Shown here: in pieces, positions 1-9,573 of the stretch
How positions within the stretch are numbered: the first letter of the stretch is position 1
Layout of the letters: every line of letters begins with the position of its first letter
Source of the DNA: CAXBMB01 sp052078155
Lineage (GTDB): Bacteria > Pseudomonadota > Alphaproteobacteria > Kiloniellales > DSM-21159
Assembly (NCBI GenBank): GCA_052078155.1
Contig: JBQJBP010000001.1
Coordinates: 1,364,001 to 1,428,000, forward strand
DNA length: 64,000 nt
Direction of reading: 5' to 3'
Translations under genes and position numbers: made by a program
The notes under the pieces: generated by a model
The model's input: only the letters and a program-made list of their open reading frames with translations
Told to the model about the DNA's origin: nothing
The model's database searches: none

Positions 1-1868
1 GGAAGGTGGCTCCGGCTCTGGCGGCTGGCAACACTGTTGTCCTGAAACCCGCCGAATACACCAGCCTGACGGCCCTGGCTTTTGCCGAGCTCTGCCAGCA
101 GGCCGGACTGCCCGCCGGGGTGCTGAACATCGTCACCGGGGATGGAGCTGTTGGCGAGATGATCGTCAACCACCCGGACATCGACAAGCTGGCTTTCACA
201 GGCTCTACCGAGGTGGGGCGCGCCATCCGTGAAGCGACGGCCGGTTCCGGCAAAAAACTGACCCTGGAACTGGGGGGTAAATCCCCGTTCATTGTCTTTG
301 AAGACGCCGATCTGGATGGCGCTGTCGAAGGGGTCGTGGACGCCATCTGGTTCAATCAGGGCCAGGTCTGCTGTGCCGGATCGCGCCTGTTGCTGCAGGA
401 AGGCATTGCCGAGCGGTTTCTGGAGAAACTGAAACGCCGCATGTCCAGCCTGCGCCTGGGGGACCCGCTGGACAAAGCCATCGACATGGGGGCCATCGTT
501 GACCCTGTGCAGCAGGAACGCATCAGCCGTCTGGTTAATCTGGCCGTGGAAGAAGGGGCAGAGCTTTGGCAACTGGAAGATTGCCCCAGTGAAGGCTGCT
601 ATTACCCGCCCACCTTACTGACCTCTGTATCGCCTGCCTCCACCGCTGCCCAGGAAGAGATCTTTGGCCCTGTGCTGGCAGCCATGACCTTCCGCACACC
701 GGGCGAAGCCGTCACGCTGGCCAACAACAGCCGCTATGGGCTGGCGGCCTCGGTCTGGACGGAAAACATCAATCTGGCCCTCGATCAGGCCCCCAAGCTC
801 AGTGCAGGCGTGGTCTGGGTCAACTGCACCAACCAGTTTGATGCGGCCTGCGGCTTTGGCGGGTACAAAGAATCAGGTTTTGGTCGTGAAGGCGGGAAAG
901 AGGGGCTCTATGAATATCTGGCCCCGGCCTTTGAAACGAAACTGCCGCCCTACAAAGAGACAGCTGCCCCGGCCAAAGCCGCACCGGGCGCCGCCAAAGT
1001 TGGCTCCCCCCTGTCTCTTCCCACTCTGGACCGCACAGCCAAACTCTACATTGGCGGCAAACAGGCCCGGCCAGACAGTGGCTATGCCCGTCCGGTGCTT
1101 TCCCCCAAAGGTCAGCTGATCGGGGAAGTGGGTGACGGCAATCGCAAAGACATCCGCAACGCCGTGGAAGCGGCCCGCAAGGCCGCCGGCTGGTCTCAGG
1201 CCAGTGGCCACAACAAAGCGCAGGTTCTCTACTATCTGGCGGAAAATCTGTCTGCCCGCAGCGACGAGTTTGCAGACCGTCTGAGCAGCATGACCGGCGC
1301 AAAAGCGAAAGAAAGCCAGCGGGAAGTGGATGCAGCGATCCAGCGTCTCTTCAGCTATGGCGCCTGGGCCGACAAGTTCGACGGTGCCGTTCACAACCCG
1401 CCTCTGCGCGGCGTGACTTTGGCCATGAACGAGCCGCTGGGCATCATTGGGCAGCTCTGCCCCGATGACCTGCCGCTGCTGGGGCTAGTCTCTCTGATGG
1501 CCCCGGCCATTGCCATGGGCAACCGGGTGATCCTGGTGCCCTCCCAGCACCATGGTCTGGCGGCGACGGATCTGTATCAGGTTTTTGAAACCTCAGATCT
1601 GCCCGCCGGTGTGGTCAACATCGTCACCGGCGCGCGCGACAGCCTGGCCCAAACGCTGGCAGCTCATGATGAGGTGGATGGCCTGTGGTACGTCGGCTCG
1701 CAAGACGGCAGCACCCAGGTGGAAAGAGCCTCTGTCGGCAACCTGAAACGCTGCTGGGTCAACTATGGCAAACGCCGTGACTGGTTTGATCCAGACCAAG
1801 GCGAAGGCCGGGAATTCCTGCGACAAGCAACGCAGGTCAAGAACATCTGGGTCCCCTACGGAGAATAG
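1..1868 (+). CDS. Aldehyde dehydrogenase with a second, partial ALDH domain (5' end outside window)
   Basis: NAD(P)-dependent oxidation of an aldehyde. Reading is open from base 3 to the stop at 1868, and the first residues (KVAPALAAGNTVVLKP) are already inside the NAD-binding half, so the start lies upstream of the window. The catalytic pair is visible: Glu in LELGGKSPF and Cys in NQGQVCCAGSR. After residue ~330 a second ALDH-like segment begins (LYIGGKQ...). It carries only an N-terminal, NAD-binding-like half and stops near the place where the LGGK motif would be, with no catalytic Cys; this half is probably structural. The gene lies 110 bp upstream of the nucleoside ABC operon. Deoxyribose-phosphate breakdown by DeoC yields acetaldehyde, so oxidation of that product is a reasonable inference, with deoC expected just outside the window. 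The family is certain; the substrate is not shown. Confidence 0.9.
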   Translation, partial: KVAPALAAGNTVVLKPAEYTSLTALAFAELCQQAGLPAGVLNIVTGDGAVGEMIVNHPDIDKLAFTGSTEVGRAIREATAGSGKKLTLELGGKSPFIVFEDADLDGAVEGVVDAIWFNQGQVCCAGSRLLLQEGIAERFLEKLKRRMSSLRLGDPLDKAIDMGAIVDPVQQERISRLVNLAVEEGAELWQLEDCPSEGCYYPPTLLTSVSPASTAAQEEIFGPVLAAMTFRTPGEAVTLANNSRYGLAASVWTENINLALDQAPKLSAGVVWVNCTNQFDAACGFGGYKESGFGREGGKEGLYEYLAPAFETKLPPYKETAAPAKAAPGAAKVGSPLSLPTLDRTAKLYIGGKQARPDSGYARPVLSPKGQLIGEVGDGNRKDIRNAVEAARKAAGWSQASGHNKAQVLYYLAENLSARSDEFADRLSSMTGAKAKESQREVDAAIQRLFSYGAWADKFDGAVHNPPLRGVTLAMNEPLGIIGQLCPDDLPLLGLVSLMAPAIAMGNRVILVPSQHHGLAATDLYQVFETSDLPAGVVNIVTGARDSLAQTLAAHDEVDGLWYVGSQDGSTQVERASVGNLKRCWVNYGKRRDWFDPDQGEGREFLRQATQVKNIWVPYGE

Positions 1869-1978
1869 GGGCCCGGACTGCGCTATCGGCAGCAAGGAAG
1901 CCGAAGCTGCAAACACCAGTGGTTAAGACTTCCAAACTGCCCGAACAGGGACACCTTTAAAAAGAAGGGAAGACAAAA

Positions 1979-2977
1979 ATGAAATACCTGCTGAAATCCA
2001 TGTGCGCCGTGGCAGCTCTGCTGTCTGCCTCTGCTGCCAGTGCTGAAGATGTCAAGCCAGCCGTGGTCTATGACATGGGGGGCAAATTCGACAAATCCTT
2101 CAACGAAGCCGTGTTCAACGGTGTCGAACGCTTTTCCAAGGAATCCGGCATTAAGGTTCGTGAGTTCGAAACCACCAACGAAACCCAGTTCGAACAGGCT
2201 CATCGCAAGTTTGCCCAGCGCGGCTCCAACCCCATCGTGGGCGTCGGCTTCACCCAGGGTGGCGCTGTGACGGAAGTGGCCAAGGAATTCCCGGACTCCC
2301 GCTGGACAGTGATCGATTCCGTGGTGGATCTGCCCAATGTGCAGTCCGTGGTCTTTAAAGAGCACGAGGGCTCCTTCCTGGTGGGTCTGCTGGCTGTCAT
2401 GGCCTCCGAAACCGACAAGGTCGGCTTTGTCGGCGGCATGGACATTCCTCTGATCCGGCGCTTTGCCTGTGGATATGAACAGGGCGCCAAGCACGTTAAC
2501 GCCAATGCCGAAGTGATCCAGAACATGACCGGCACCACCCCTTCCGCCTGGAACGATCCGGGACGTGGCGGTGAGCTGGCCCGTGGTCAGTTCGACCGGG
2601 GCGTTGATGTGGTCTATGCCGCCGCCGGTGGCACCGGCGTGGGCGTCTACCAGGCCGCCAAAGACAACGGCAAGCTGGCCATCGGCGTGGATTCCAACCA
2701 GAACCATCTCTACCCCGGCACAATGCTGACTTCCATGGTCAAGCGGGTCGATCTGGCCGCTTACAACTCCTACAAAGCTGCCCAGGACGGCAACTGGGAA
2801 GCCGGCATGACCGTCATGGGTCTGGCTGAAGGCGGTGTTGACTGGGCTCTGGATGAGCACAACAAGCCCCTGATCACTGCCGAAATGGAAGCCGCGGTAG
2901 AACAGGCCAAAGCCGACATCATCTCCGGCAAGATCGTCGTTCATGACTACATGAGCGACAACAGCTGCACCTACTAA
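1979..2977 (+). CDS. BMP/PnrA-family nucleoside-binding periplasmic protein
   Basis: Substrate-binding component of a nucleoside ABC importer (BMP, PF02608 type). The 332 residues start with a clear signal peptide (charged MKYLLK, a hydrophobic stretch, then SAASA before ED). There is no lipobox Cys near the cleavage site, so a free periplasmic protein is likely rather than the lipoprotein seen in Gram-positives and spirochetes. Family segments are visible: AVVYDMGGKFDKSFNEAV at the mature N terminus and GVDSNQNHLYPGTMLTSMVKR in the C-terminal lobe. A strong ribosome binding site (GAAGGGAAG) precedes the ATG by about 7 bases. It is the first gene of the transporter block and is followed by the ATPase, two permeases and nucleoside-degrading enzymes, which strongly supports nucleosides as ligand. 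Confidence 0.93.
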   Translation: MKYLLKSMCAVAALLSASAASAEDVKPAVVYDMGGKFDKSFNEAVFNGVERFSKESGIKVREFETTNETQFEQAHRKFAQRGSNPIVGVGFTQGGAVTEVAKEFPDSRWTVIDSVVDLPNVQSVVFKEHEGSFLVGLLAVMASETDKVGFVGGMDIPLIRRFACGYEQGAKHVNANAEVIQNMTGTTPSAWNDPGRGGELARGQFDRGVDVVYAAAGGTGVGVYQAAKDNGKLAIGVDSNQNHLYPGTMLTSMVKRVDLAAYNSYKAAQDGNWEAGMTVMGLAEGGVDWALDEHNKPLITAEMEAAVEQAKADIISGKIVVHDYMSDNSCTY

Positions 2978-3105
2978 AGTCTGTACGGTTGCGCTGATCA
3001 GCAGGCAACGGGCCGGGGGCAATGTGACCTGACCAGGGATCATTGTTCCCGCCCCGCCTGTTACAGCAATCCAGACAAAGACTCCTAACTGTGGAACCCG
3101 CGTTC

Positions 3106-4737
3106 ATGCTTGAAGCGCAAGACACCGCACAGGTCCCGGCCATCGAACTGAAAGGCATCAGCAAGTCCTTCGGCGCGGTTAAGGCCAACCAGAACATTGA
3201 TCTGCTGGTTCCCAGCGGCACCATTCACGGCATCATTGGCGAGAATGGCGCGGGCAAATCCACACTTATGTCCATCCTCTATGGCTTCTACGAAGCCGAC
3301 AGTGGCGACATTGAAGTGGCGGGCAAAAACGCCTCCATTCAGTCCTCTCAGGACGCCATTGCCCAGGGGATCGGCATGGTTCACCAGCACTTCATGCTGG
3401 TGGACACCTTCACGGTGCTGGAAAACATCATGCTGGGCAGCGAAGGCGGTGGCCTGCTGGCCCGGGGACGCAGAACCGCTGAAGAAGCGCTGAAGCGCCT
3501 GGCTGACGACTATGGCCTGCAGGTTGATGTTCATGCCCTGGTCGGTGACCTGACGGTGGGGGACCGCCAGCGGGTGGAAATCCTGAAAGCCCTCTACAAG
3601 GGCGCGCGCATTCTGATCCTGGATGAACCCACCGGCGTTCTGACACCCCAGGAAACAGACCAGCTTTTCCGCATTCTTGATGCCCTGCGTCAGGAAGGCG
3701 TCACGGTGATCCTGATCACTCATAAGCTGCAGGAAATCATGGCGATCACCGACGGTGTGTCGGTCATGCGGGCCGGTAAGATGGTTGCCCACCGCCAGAC
3801 GGACGCCACCAGTAAAGAAGAGCTGGCGGAACTGATGGTGGGCCGAAAAGTCCGGCTGGAGATGGACAAAAACCCCGCCAAGCCAGGGGAAACCCTGCTG
3901 GATGCAAAGGGGCTGACGGTGGTGGACAGCCAGGGGGTAACCCGATTGGACGCTGTCGACCTGTCCCTGCGCAGAGGTGAAATTGTCGGCATCGCCGGTG
4001 TCTCGGGCAATGGCCAGAGTGAACTGCTGGAAGTCCTGACCGGTGTTCGCCCCTTAAGCCAGGGTCACTTTACGCTGGCCGGACGCGCTGTTTCACCTGA
4101 GGCGCCCTTTAACGCCGCCGACCTGCGGGACCTGGGGGCTGCGCACATTCCAGAAGACCGCCACCGCCTGGGCCTGGTCACCCGGTTCAACGCCGCTGAA
4201 TCCTCCATTCTCGGCTACCAGAACTCCGCCGACTACAACGGACGCCTGCTGCTCAACCAGAAGGCTGTGGTGGAAAACTGCGGCAACCTGATGGAAGAGT
4301 TTGATGTGCGCCCCCGTGATCCGGAAATTCGCTCCGCCAACATGTCAGGGGGCAACCAGCAGAAGCTGATCATCGCCCGGGAACTTTCCCAGGACCCCAA
4401 GGTTCTGTTCATTGGTCAGCCCACCCGCGGCGTGGACATCGGTGCCATCGAATTCATTCACCGCCAGATCATTGCCCGGCGGGACGCGGGCTGTGCCGTG
4501 CTGATGGTCTCGGTAGAGCTGGAAGAAATCCTCTCACTGGCCGATCGCATCCTGGTTATGTTTGAGGGCCGCATCGTCGGTGAAGTGCCGGCTGCGCAAA
4601 CCAATGAACGTGAGCTTGGCCTGATGATGGCCAATGCCCGGGACGATCTCCCCACCGATAGGGCGACGCCCGCCAAAGATATGCCCGCCCCCGGGGCTGG
4701 CACCTCCAACCCCGCAGCCGAAAGTGTTCCTTCATGA
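3106..4737 (+). CDS. Nucleoside ABC transporter, duplicated ATP-binding protein
   Basis: Cytoplasmic ATPase of the importer, with two fused nucleotide-binding domains as in NupA/YufO and RbsA-type proteins (543 aa). The first domain has Walker A GENGAGKST (residues ~45-53), signature LTVGDRQ and Walker B ILILDEPT. The second has a degenerate Walker A (GVSGNGQSE), signature MSGGNQQ and an altered Walker B, FIGQPTRGVD, a pattern usual in this subfamily. The open frame extends upstream to a TTG at 3043 and a GTG at 3091. I prefer ATG 3106 because the conserved domain begins just after it, but GTG 3091 is possible. Its last four bases overlap the next start (ATGA), indicating translational coupling with the permease. 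Confidence 0.93.
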   Translation: MLEAQDTAQVPAIELKGISKSFGAVKANQNIDLLVPSGTIHGIIGENGAGKSTLMSILYGFYEADSGDIEVAGKNASIQSSQDAIAQGIGMVHQHFMLVDTFTVLENIMLGSEGGGLLARGRRTAEEALKRLADDYGLQVDVHALVGDLTVGDRQRVEILKALYKGARILILDEPTGVLTPQETDQLFRILDALRQEGVTVILITHKLQEIMAITDGVSVMRAGKMVAHRQTDATSKEELAELMVGRKVRLEMDKNPAKPGETLLDAKGLTVVDSQGVTRLDAVDLSLRRGEIVGIAGVSGNGQSELLEVLTGVRPLSQGHFTLAGRAVSPEAPFNAADLRDLGAAHIPEDRHRLGLVTRFNAAESSILGYQNSADYNGRLLLNQKAVVENCGNLMEEFDVRPRDPEIRSANMSGGNQQKLIIARELSQDPKVLFIGQPTRGVDIGAIEFIHRQIIARRDAGCAVLMVSVELEEILSLADRILVMFEGRIVGEVPAAQTNERELGLMMANARDDLPTDRATPAKDMPAPGAGTSNPAAESVPS

Positions 4738-5861
4738 GTGCCCCTGCTGCCCCCCTTCCCCGCTGGGCTGACTATGGCCTCCTGCCCCTGATCAATCTGG
4801 TCATGGCGCTGGCTGCCTCGGGCCTGATCATTCTGGCTGTGGGGGAAAGCCCCATTGAAGCCGTGCAGATCATGCTGAACGGGGCCTTCGGTTACGATGA
4901 AGGCGTTGGCTACACACTCTATTACACAACCAACTTTATCTTCACCGGTCTGGCTGTGGCCGTGGCGTTTCACGCCGGGCTTTTCAACATCGGCGGTGAA
5001 GGACAGGCCTATATCGGCGGTCTGGGAGCCGGGTTGGTGATCCTGGCCCTCGACATGGTGCTGCCTGCCTGGCTGCTGATTCCCCTGGCCATGGTCTTTG
5101 CCTGCCTTTTCGGCGCCGCCTGGGCGTCGGTTCCGGCCTATCTGCAGGCCTACCGGGGCAGCCACATTGTTATCACCACCATCATGTTCAACTTCATCGC
5201 CACAGCGCTGATGGTTTACCTGCTGGTCAATGTGCTGATCGAACCCAATTCCATGGTGCCCAAAAGCCGGGAATTCGCCGAAAGCGCCACCATCCCCTAC
5301 ATGCATGAAGTTCTGGCCTGGCTGGGCATTTCCACGGCCCAGACACCGCTCAATCTGACCATCCTGCTGGCCGGGGCAGCCGCTGTTTTTGTCTGGATCT
5401 ACGTCTGGCACACCCGCTGGGGCTATACCCTCAGAACCGTGGGTTTCAATGAGCAGGCGGCGGTCTATGCCGGGGTCGATCCGCGTAAGGTGATCATGGT
5501 GACCATGGCGCTGTCGGGGGGGCTGGCCGGTATGGTGGGCATCAACGAGATCATGGGGGTCCACCATCACCTGCTGCTGAACTTTGTGGCAGGCTATGGC
5601 TTTACCGGCATTGCCGTATCGCTGATGGGGCGTAACCATCCGGTCGGCATTGTTCTGGCGTCCTTGCTGTTCGGGGTGCTGTATCAGGGCGGCGCAGAGC
5701 TGGCGTTTGAAATGCCCTCCATGACCCGGGATATGGTGGTGACCATTCAGGGGCTGGTCATCCTCTTCTCCGGGGCGCTGTCCTTTATGGCCCGGCCCTG
5801 GCTGGAAAGGGCTTTTGCCTTCCTCTCCCGGCCCGCGACCCCAGCGCAGGAGGCCGCCTGA
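4734..5861 (+). CDS. Nucleoside ABC transporter permease 1
   Basis: Inner-membrane permease of the BPD_transp_2 (LivH/RbsC) class, 375 aa, with about nine hydrophobic segments. Family features include FHAGLFNIGGEGQAYIGGLG near residues 81-100 and GFNEQAAVYAGVDPRK in the cytoplasmic loop about two thirds along. It overlaps the ATPase gene by 4 bp and the second permease by 1 bp, so the three are co-translated. With its partner it forms the membrane channel that receives nucleosides from the BMP protein. Specificity is inferred from the operon, not from the permease itself. Confidence 0.92.
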   Translation: MSAPAAPLPRWADYGLLPLINLVMALAASGLIILAVGESPIEAVQIMLNGAFGYDEGVGYTLYYTTNFIFTGLAVAVAFHAGLFNIGGEGQAYIGGLGAGLVILALDMVLPAWLLIPLAMVFACLFGAAWASVPAYLQAYRGSHIVITTIMFNFIATALMVYLLVNVLIEPNSMVPKSREFAESATIPYMHEVLAWLGISTAQTPLNLTILLAGAAAVFVWIYVWHTRWGYTLRTVGFNEQAAVYAGVDPRKVIMVTMALSGGLAGMVGINEIMGVHHHLLLNFVAGYGFTGIAVSLMGRNHPVGIVLASLLFGVLYQGGAELAFEMPSMTRDMVVTIQGLVILFSGALSFMARPWLERAFAFLSRPATPAQEAA

Positions 5862-6835
5862 TGGAAGAGATCCTGACCCTCGCCATCCTGACACTGGATG
5901 CCACCATTCGCGTCGCCACGCCGCTGATCCTCTGCGCCCTGGCCGGGATATTTTCTGAACGCTCCGGCATCATCGACATTGGGCTGGAAGGAAAAATGCT
6001 GGCCGGGGCCTTTGCTGCTGCGGTCATGGCTCACTATAGCGGCTCTGCCTGGGTGGCTCTGGCCGCAGGTATTCTGGTGGCCGGACTCATGGCCCTGCTG
6101 CATGGCTTTGCCTGCATCACCCATAAGGGCAACCAGGTGGTCTCCGGCCTGGCCATCAACATTCTGGCGTCGGGCCTGACGGCGGTGCTGTCCATTGCCT
6201 GGTTCTCCCAGGGCGGCCAGACCCCCTTCCTCGACTCAGACGCCCGTTTCATGCCCCTTAATCTGCCCCTGGCTGAAAGCCTGAAAGAGGTGCCCCTGTT
6301 GGGACCCGTCTATTTTGACCTGATCAGCGGACACAATCTGCTGGTCTATCTGGCATTGCTGGCGGTGCCTGCTGCCTGGTGGGTGCTGTTCCGCTCCCGC
6401 TTTGGCTTGCGGCTGCGTGCCGTGGGTGAAAACCCGCAGGCTGTGGATACCGCAGGCATTTCAGTCACCTTCCTGCGCTATCGGGCCGTGATGATGTGCG
6501 GGCTGCTGACCGGGATGGCAGGCACTTACATTGCTATTGCCCAGAACGCATCCTTCTCCCGCGACATGTCCGCCGGTCAGGGCTACATCGCTCTGGCGGC
6601 CATGATTTTCGGCAAGTGGCATCCCAAAGGGGCCCTGGCTGCCTGCCTGATGTTCGGTTTTCTCGACGCCATTGCCATCCGCCTGCAGGGGGTGGAGATC
6701 GCAGGGATCGGGGAAGTGCCGGTCCAGCTGATCCAGGCGCTGCCCTATGTGCTGACAGTGGTGTTGCTGGCCGGTTTCATCGGCAAAGCCACCCCGCCCA
6801 AAGCCATCGGCATCCCTTACGTGAAGGAGCGTTAG
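5861..6835 (+). CDS. Nucleoside ABC transporter permease 2
   Basis: Second BPD_transp_2 family permease, 324 aa, the smaller member of the heterodimer. Hydrophobic segments occur throughout. GIFSERSGIIDIGLEGKML near the N terminus is the hallmark shared with the other nucleoside and simple-sugar permeases, and the loop GENPQAVDTAGISVTFLRYR corresponds to the EAA-like coupling region. Its ATG shares one base with the TGA of permease 1 (TGATG). The stop at 6835 is three bases before cdd, so import and the first deamination step are in one transcript. Confidence 0.92.
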   Translation: MEEILTLAILTLDATIRVATPLILCALAGIFSERSGIIDIGLEGKMLAGAFAAAVMAHYSGSAWVALAAGILVAGLMALLHGFACITHKGNQVVSGLAINILASGLTAVLSIAWFSQGGQTPFLDSDARFMPLNLPLAESLKEVPLLGPVYFDLISGHNLLVYLALLAVPAAWWVLFRSRFGLRLRAVGENPQAVDTAGISVTFLRYRAVMMCGLLTGMAGTYIAIAQNASFSRDMSAGQGYIALAAMIFGKWHPKGALAACLMFGFLDAIAIRLQGVEIAGIGEVPVQLIQALPYVLTVVLLAGFIGKATPPKAIGIPYVKER

Positions 6836-6838
6836 GAG

Positions 6839-7252
6839 ATGAGCAGCAAAGCCAACAGCCAGCTCCAGCCGCTGATCGATGCCGCCCGTCAGGCCATGGA
6901 CCGGGCTCACGCGCCCTACAGCAACTTTCCCGTTGGCGCGGCACTTAGGGGCAAAAACGGAGAGATCTATTCAGGCTGCAACGTTGAGAATGCAGCTTAC
7001 CCGGAAGGCTGGTGTGCAGAAACGTCAGCCATTGCGGCTCTGGTCATGGGCCAGGGCGACGGCATCAAAGAAGTCGTCGTGATGGGCAAAGGCGACGCCC
7101 TGGTGACGCCCTGCGGGGGCTGTCGTCAGCGCCTTCGCGAGTTTGCCGCCCCGGACACTCCGATCCACATCTGTGGTCCGGAAGGTCTGCGCCAGACATT
7201 CACCCTGCAGGAGCTGCTGCCTGTTTCCTTCGGTCCGGACAATCTGGACTGA
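6839..7252 (+). CDS. cdd: Cytidine deaminase
   Basis: Zinc-dependent deamination of cytidine and deoxycytidine to uridine and deoxyuridine in the cytoplasm. At 137 aa it matches the short homotetrameric class. The nucleoside-binding segment NFPVGAAL and GCNVENAAYPEGWCAETSA contain the first zinc Cys and catalytic Glu (CAE); PCGGCRQ supplies the other two Cys ligands. The stop of the upstream permease lies three bases before the start, and GAAGGAGC at the permease end serves as ribosome binding site. It directly processes the imported nucleosides before phosphorolysis. Confidence 0.96.
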   Translation: MSSKANSQLQPLIDAARQAMDRAHAPYSNFPVGAALRGKNGEIYSGCNVENAAYPEGWCAETSAIAALVMGQGDGIKEVVVMGKGDALVTPCGGCRQRLREFAAPDTPIHICGPEGLRQTFTLQELLPVSFGPDNLD

Positions 7253-7363
7253 CCTTGTTTGCTTGCGGAGAAGACTCGTCTTTTCCGCCGTTACCTTTTG
7301 AGTTTTGTGAAAATGACCAGTGGTTTGCCTGTCGTTGAGGACCGAGAACAAAGCGAGAGTCTC

Positions 7364-8215
7364 ATGGAGTCATCTCTTCCCTCCTGGACAAAGATACAAG
7401 CCGATGCCCAAGCGGCCGCCGCCGTCATCTGGGAACGGGCCCCGGCCATTCCCAAAGTCGGCCTGGTCCTGGGGTCCGGCCTGGGGTCATTCGCGGAGTC
7501 TGTCGAAGAGGCCGTTTCCGTCCCTTATGAGGATTTGCCGGGGTTCCCGGGCACCGGCGTCGCCGGTCATGCCGGTCGACTGCTTCTGGGCAAGGTCGGC
7601 GGCCTGCCTGTGGCTGTGATGCAGGGGCGGGCGCATTACTACGAAGCCGCCAATGCAGCGGTGATGGCAACCCCCGTGCGGGCCCTGGCTGCGGCTGGCT
7701 GCACAAGCCTGATCCTGACCAACGCGGCGGGCAGTCTGCGCGAAGAGGCCGGCCCCGGATCGGTCATGCAACTGACCGACCACATCAACTTCACCGGGGC
7801 TTCCCCCCTCTGGGGTCAGGAAGGAAATGAGCGCTTCGTGGACATGAGCGCCGCCTATGACCCGGACTTCCAGAAGATCTTTCAGGACGCTGCCAACAGC
7901 CACGACATCACGCTGCACAGGGGCGTCTACATGTGGTTTGCCGGACCCAACTTCGAAACACCGGCTGAAATTCGCGCCGCAAAGATCCTGGGCGCAGATG
8001 CGGTGGGGATGTCAACCGTCCCGGAAGTCATTCTGGCCCGGCAACTGGGCCTGAAGGTGGCTGCCCTCTCCATCATCACCAATTACGGCGCCGGGATGAG
8101 CCCCACCAAACTCAGCCACGAACAGACCATGCACTATGCCCAGAAGGCCGCGCAATCGGTGAAAACGCTGTTGACCCGATCCCTCTCCCTCATCGCCAGC
8201 CAGATAGAAAGTTAA
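7364..8215 (+). CDS. punA: Purine nucleoside phosphorylase (trimeric class)
   Basis: Phosphorolysis of inosine/guanosine-type nucleosides to base and (deoxy)ribose-1-phosphate. The 283 residues fit the trimeric PNP family: VGLVLGSGLGSFAE near the N terminus (phosphate loop), PGFPGTGVAGHAGRL, MQGRAHYYEA, LTNAAGSL and GPNFETPAEIRA, where the Glu and neighbouring residues bind purine. The frame is open from 7259, but that leader has no family similarity. ATG 7364, after AAGCGAGAG, gives the usual length. The sequence does not settle whether xanthosine is also used. It sits between cdd and deoA in the same direction. Confidence 0.93.
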   Translation: MESSLPSWTKIQADAQAAAAVIWERAPAIPKVGLVLGSGLGSFAESVEEAVSVPYEDLPGFPGTGVAGHAGRLLLGKVGGLPVAVMQGRAHYYEAANAAVMATPVRALAAAGCTSLILTNAAGSLREEAGPGSVMQLTDHINFTGASPLWGQEGNERFVDMSAAYDPDFQKIFQDAANSHDITLHRGVYMWFAGPNFETPAEIRAAKILGADAVGMSTVPEVILARQLGLKVAALSIITNYGAGMSPTKLSHEQTMHYAQKAAQSVKTLLTRSLSLIASQIES

Positions 8216-8220
8216 GCCAG

Positions 8221-9573
8221 ATGCTGCCGCAAGAGATCATCCGTAAGAAACGCGACGGCCTGACGCTGAGCGACGAGGAAGTGGCCTTCTTTGTCAAAGG
8301 CATCACAGAAGACAGTCTGAGCGAAGGGCAGATCGCAGCTCTGGCCATGGCGGTGTTCTTCCAGGGCATGACCATGCCAGAGCGGGTGGCCCTGACCCGG
8401 GAAATGACCCGCTCTGGCACGGTGCTGACCTGGCAGGATCTGGATCTGCCCGGCCCCATTGTCGACAAACATTCCAGCGGAGGCGTGGGTGACAAGGTCA
8501 GCCTGATGCTGGGACCTCTGGTGGCGGCCTGCGGCGGCTTCGTGCCGATGATATCCGGACGGGGCCTGGGCCATACGGGCGGCACCCTGGACAAGCTGGA
8601 TTCCATCCCCGGCTACACCACCACACCGGATCTCGACCTCTTCCGGAAGGTGGTCAAGGAGGCTGGCTGCGCCATCATCGGTCAGACATCAGATCTGGCA
8701 CCGGCAGACCGGCGGTTCTACGCCACACGGGATGTGACAGCCACTGTGGAATCTGTGCCGCTGATCACTGCGTCCATTCTGTCCAAAAAACTGGCCGCCG
8801 GGCTCGACAGCCTGGCCATGGACATCAAGGTGGGCAACGGCGCTTTCTGCGACACCCTGGACATGGCGGAAGACCTGGCGAGCTCCATCGTCCAGGTGGC
8901 CCACGGCGCCGGACTGCCCACCACGGCGCTGATCACCGACATGAACCAGGTACTGGGCCGGGAAGTGGGCAATGGCCTGGAGGTTCAGGAAACCGTCCAC
9001 TATCTGACCGGCCGCAAGCGGGACCCGCGCCTGCATGAAGTGGTGCTGGCACTGGCGGCCGAAATGCTGCTGCTTGGGGGACTGGCGGAGGATCTGGACA
9101 GTGCCCGACGTAAAGCCGACGACGCGTTGGCATCCGGCGCGGCGGCTGAGTTCTTTGCCCGAATGGTCACGGCTTTGGGCGGTCCGGCAGATTTCCTGGA
9201 CAAGAGCGATCAGCATTTGGCTGCCGCCCCCATCATCACCCCTTGCTTTGCTCAGGAAACAGGCATTGTCAGCGCCATGGACACCCGGGCCATGGGGGTG
9301 GCGGTTGTGGCGCTGGGTGGCGGACGCGCCAAAGCCAGCGACAGCATTGATGCCCGTGTGGGGCTGTCTGACGTCATACAGGTTGGTGAAGAAGCCAGCC
9401 CTGATAAGCCTCTGGCCATGGTTCATGCTGCATCAGAAAGCGCGGCTCAGGCCGCTGCAGCCCAGATCCGCCAGGCTGTAACGATCAGCGCACAGCCTTC
9501 AGCGAAGCATTCCCCCATGATCCAGCGACGGATCACCCTCGAAAGTCTGCAAAAAGAAGGAGAGGCATCATGA
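8221..9573 (+). CDS. deoA: Thymidine phosphorylase
   Basis: Reversible phosphorolysis of thymidine and deoxyuridine, giving deoxyribose-1-phosphate for DeoB. The length (450 aa) is typical. The signature region KHSSGGVGDKVSLMLGPL (residues ~81-98) and SGRGLGHTGGTLDKLDSIPG hold the phosphate and pyrimidine sites. It starts 5 bases after the PNP stop, and its last four bases (ATGA) overlap deoB, so these three activities are coupled. The DeoA and Pdp families are close; the absence of a separate uridine phosphorylase nearby leaves open that uridine is also a substrate. Confidence 0.94.
   Translation: MLPQEIIRKKRDGLTLSDEEVAFFVKGITEDSLSEGQIAALAMAVFFQGMTMPERVALTREMTRSGTVLTWQDLDLPGPIVDKHSSGGVGDKVSLMLGPLVAACGGFVPMISGRGLGHTGGTLDKLDSIPGYTTTPDLDLFRKVVKEAGCAIIGQTSDLAPADRRFYATRDVTATVESVPLITASILSKKLAAGLDSLAMDIKVGNGAFCDTLDMAEDLASSIVQVAHGAGLPTTALITDMNQVLGREVGNGLEVQETVHYLTGRKRDPRLHEVVLALAAEMLLLGGLAEDLDSARRKADDALASGAAAEFFARMVTALGGPADFLDKSDQHLAAAPIITPCFAQETGIVSAMDTRAMGVAVVALGGGRAKASDSIDARVGLSDVIQVGEEASPDKPLAMVHAASESAAQAAAAQIRQAVTISAQPSAKHSPMIQRRITLESLQKEGEAS

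Noticed and set aside
4458..5894. Long antisense open frame (478 codons) opposite the ABC genes
   Set aside because: Product is low in hydrophobic residues and rich in His, Gln and Gly, as expected from the complement of GC-rich coding DNA; the plus-strand genes are certain.
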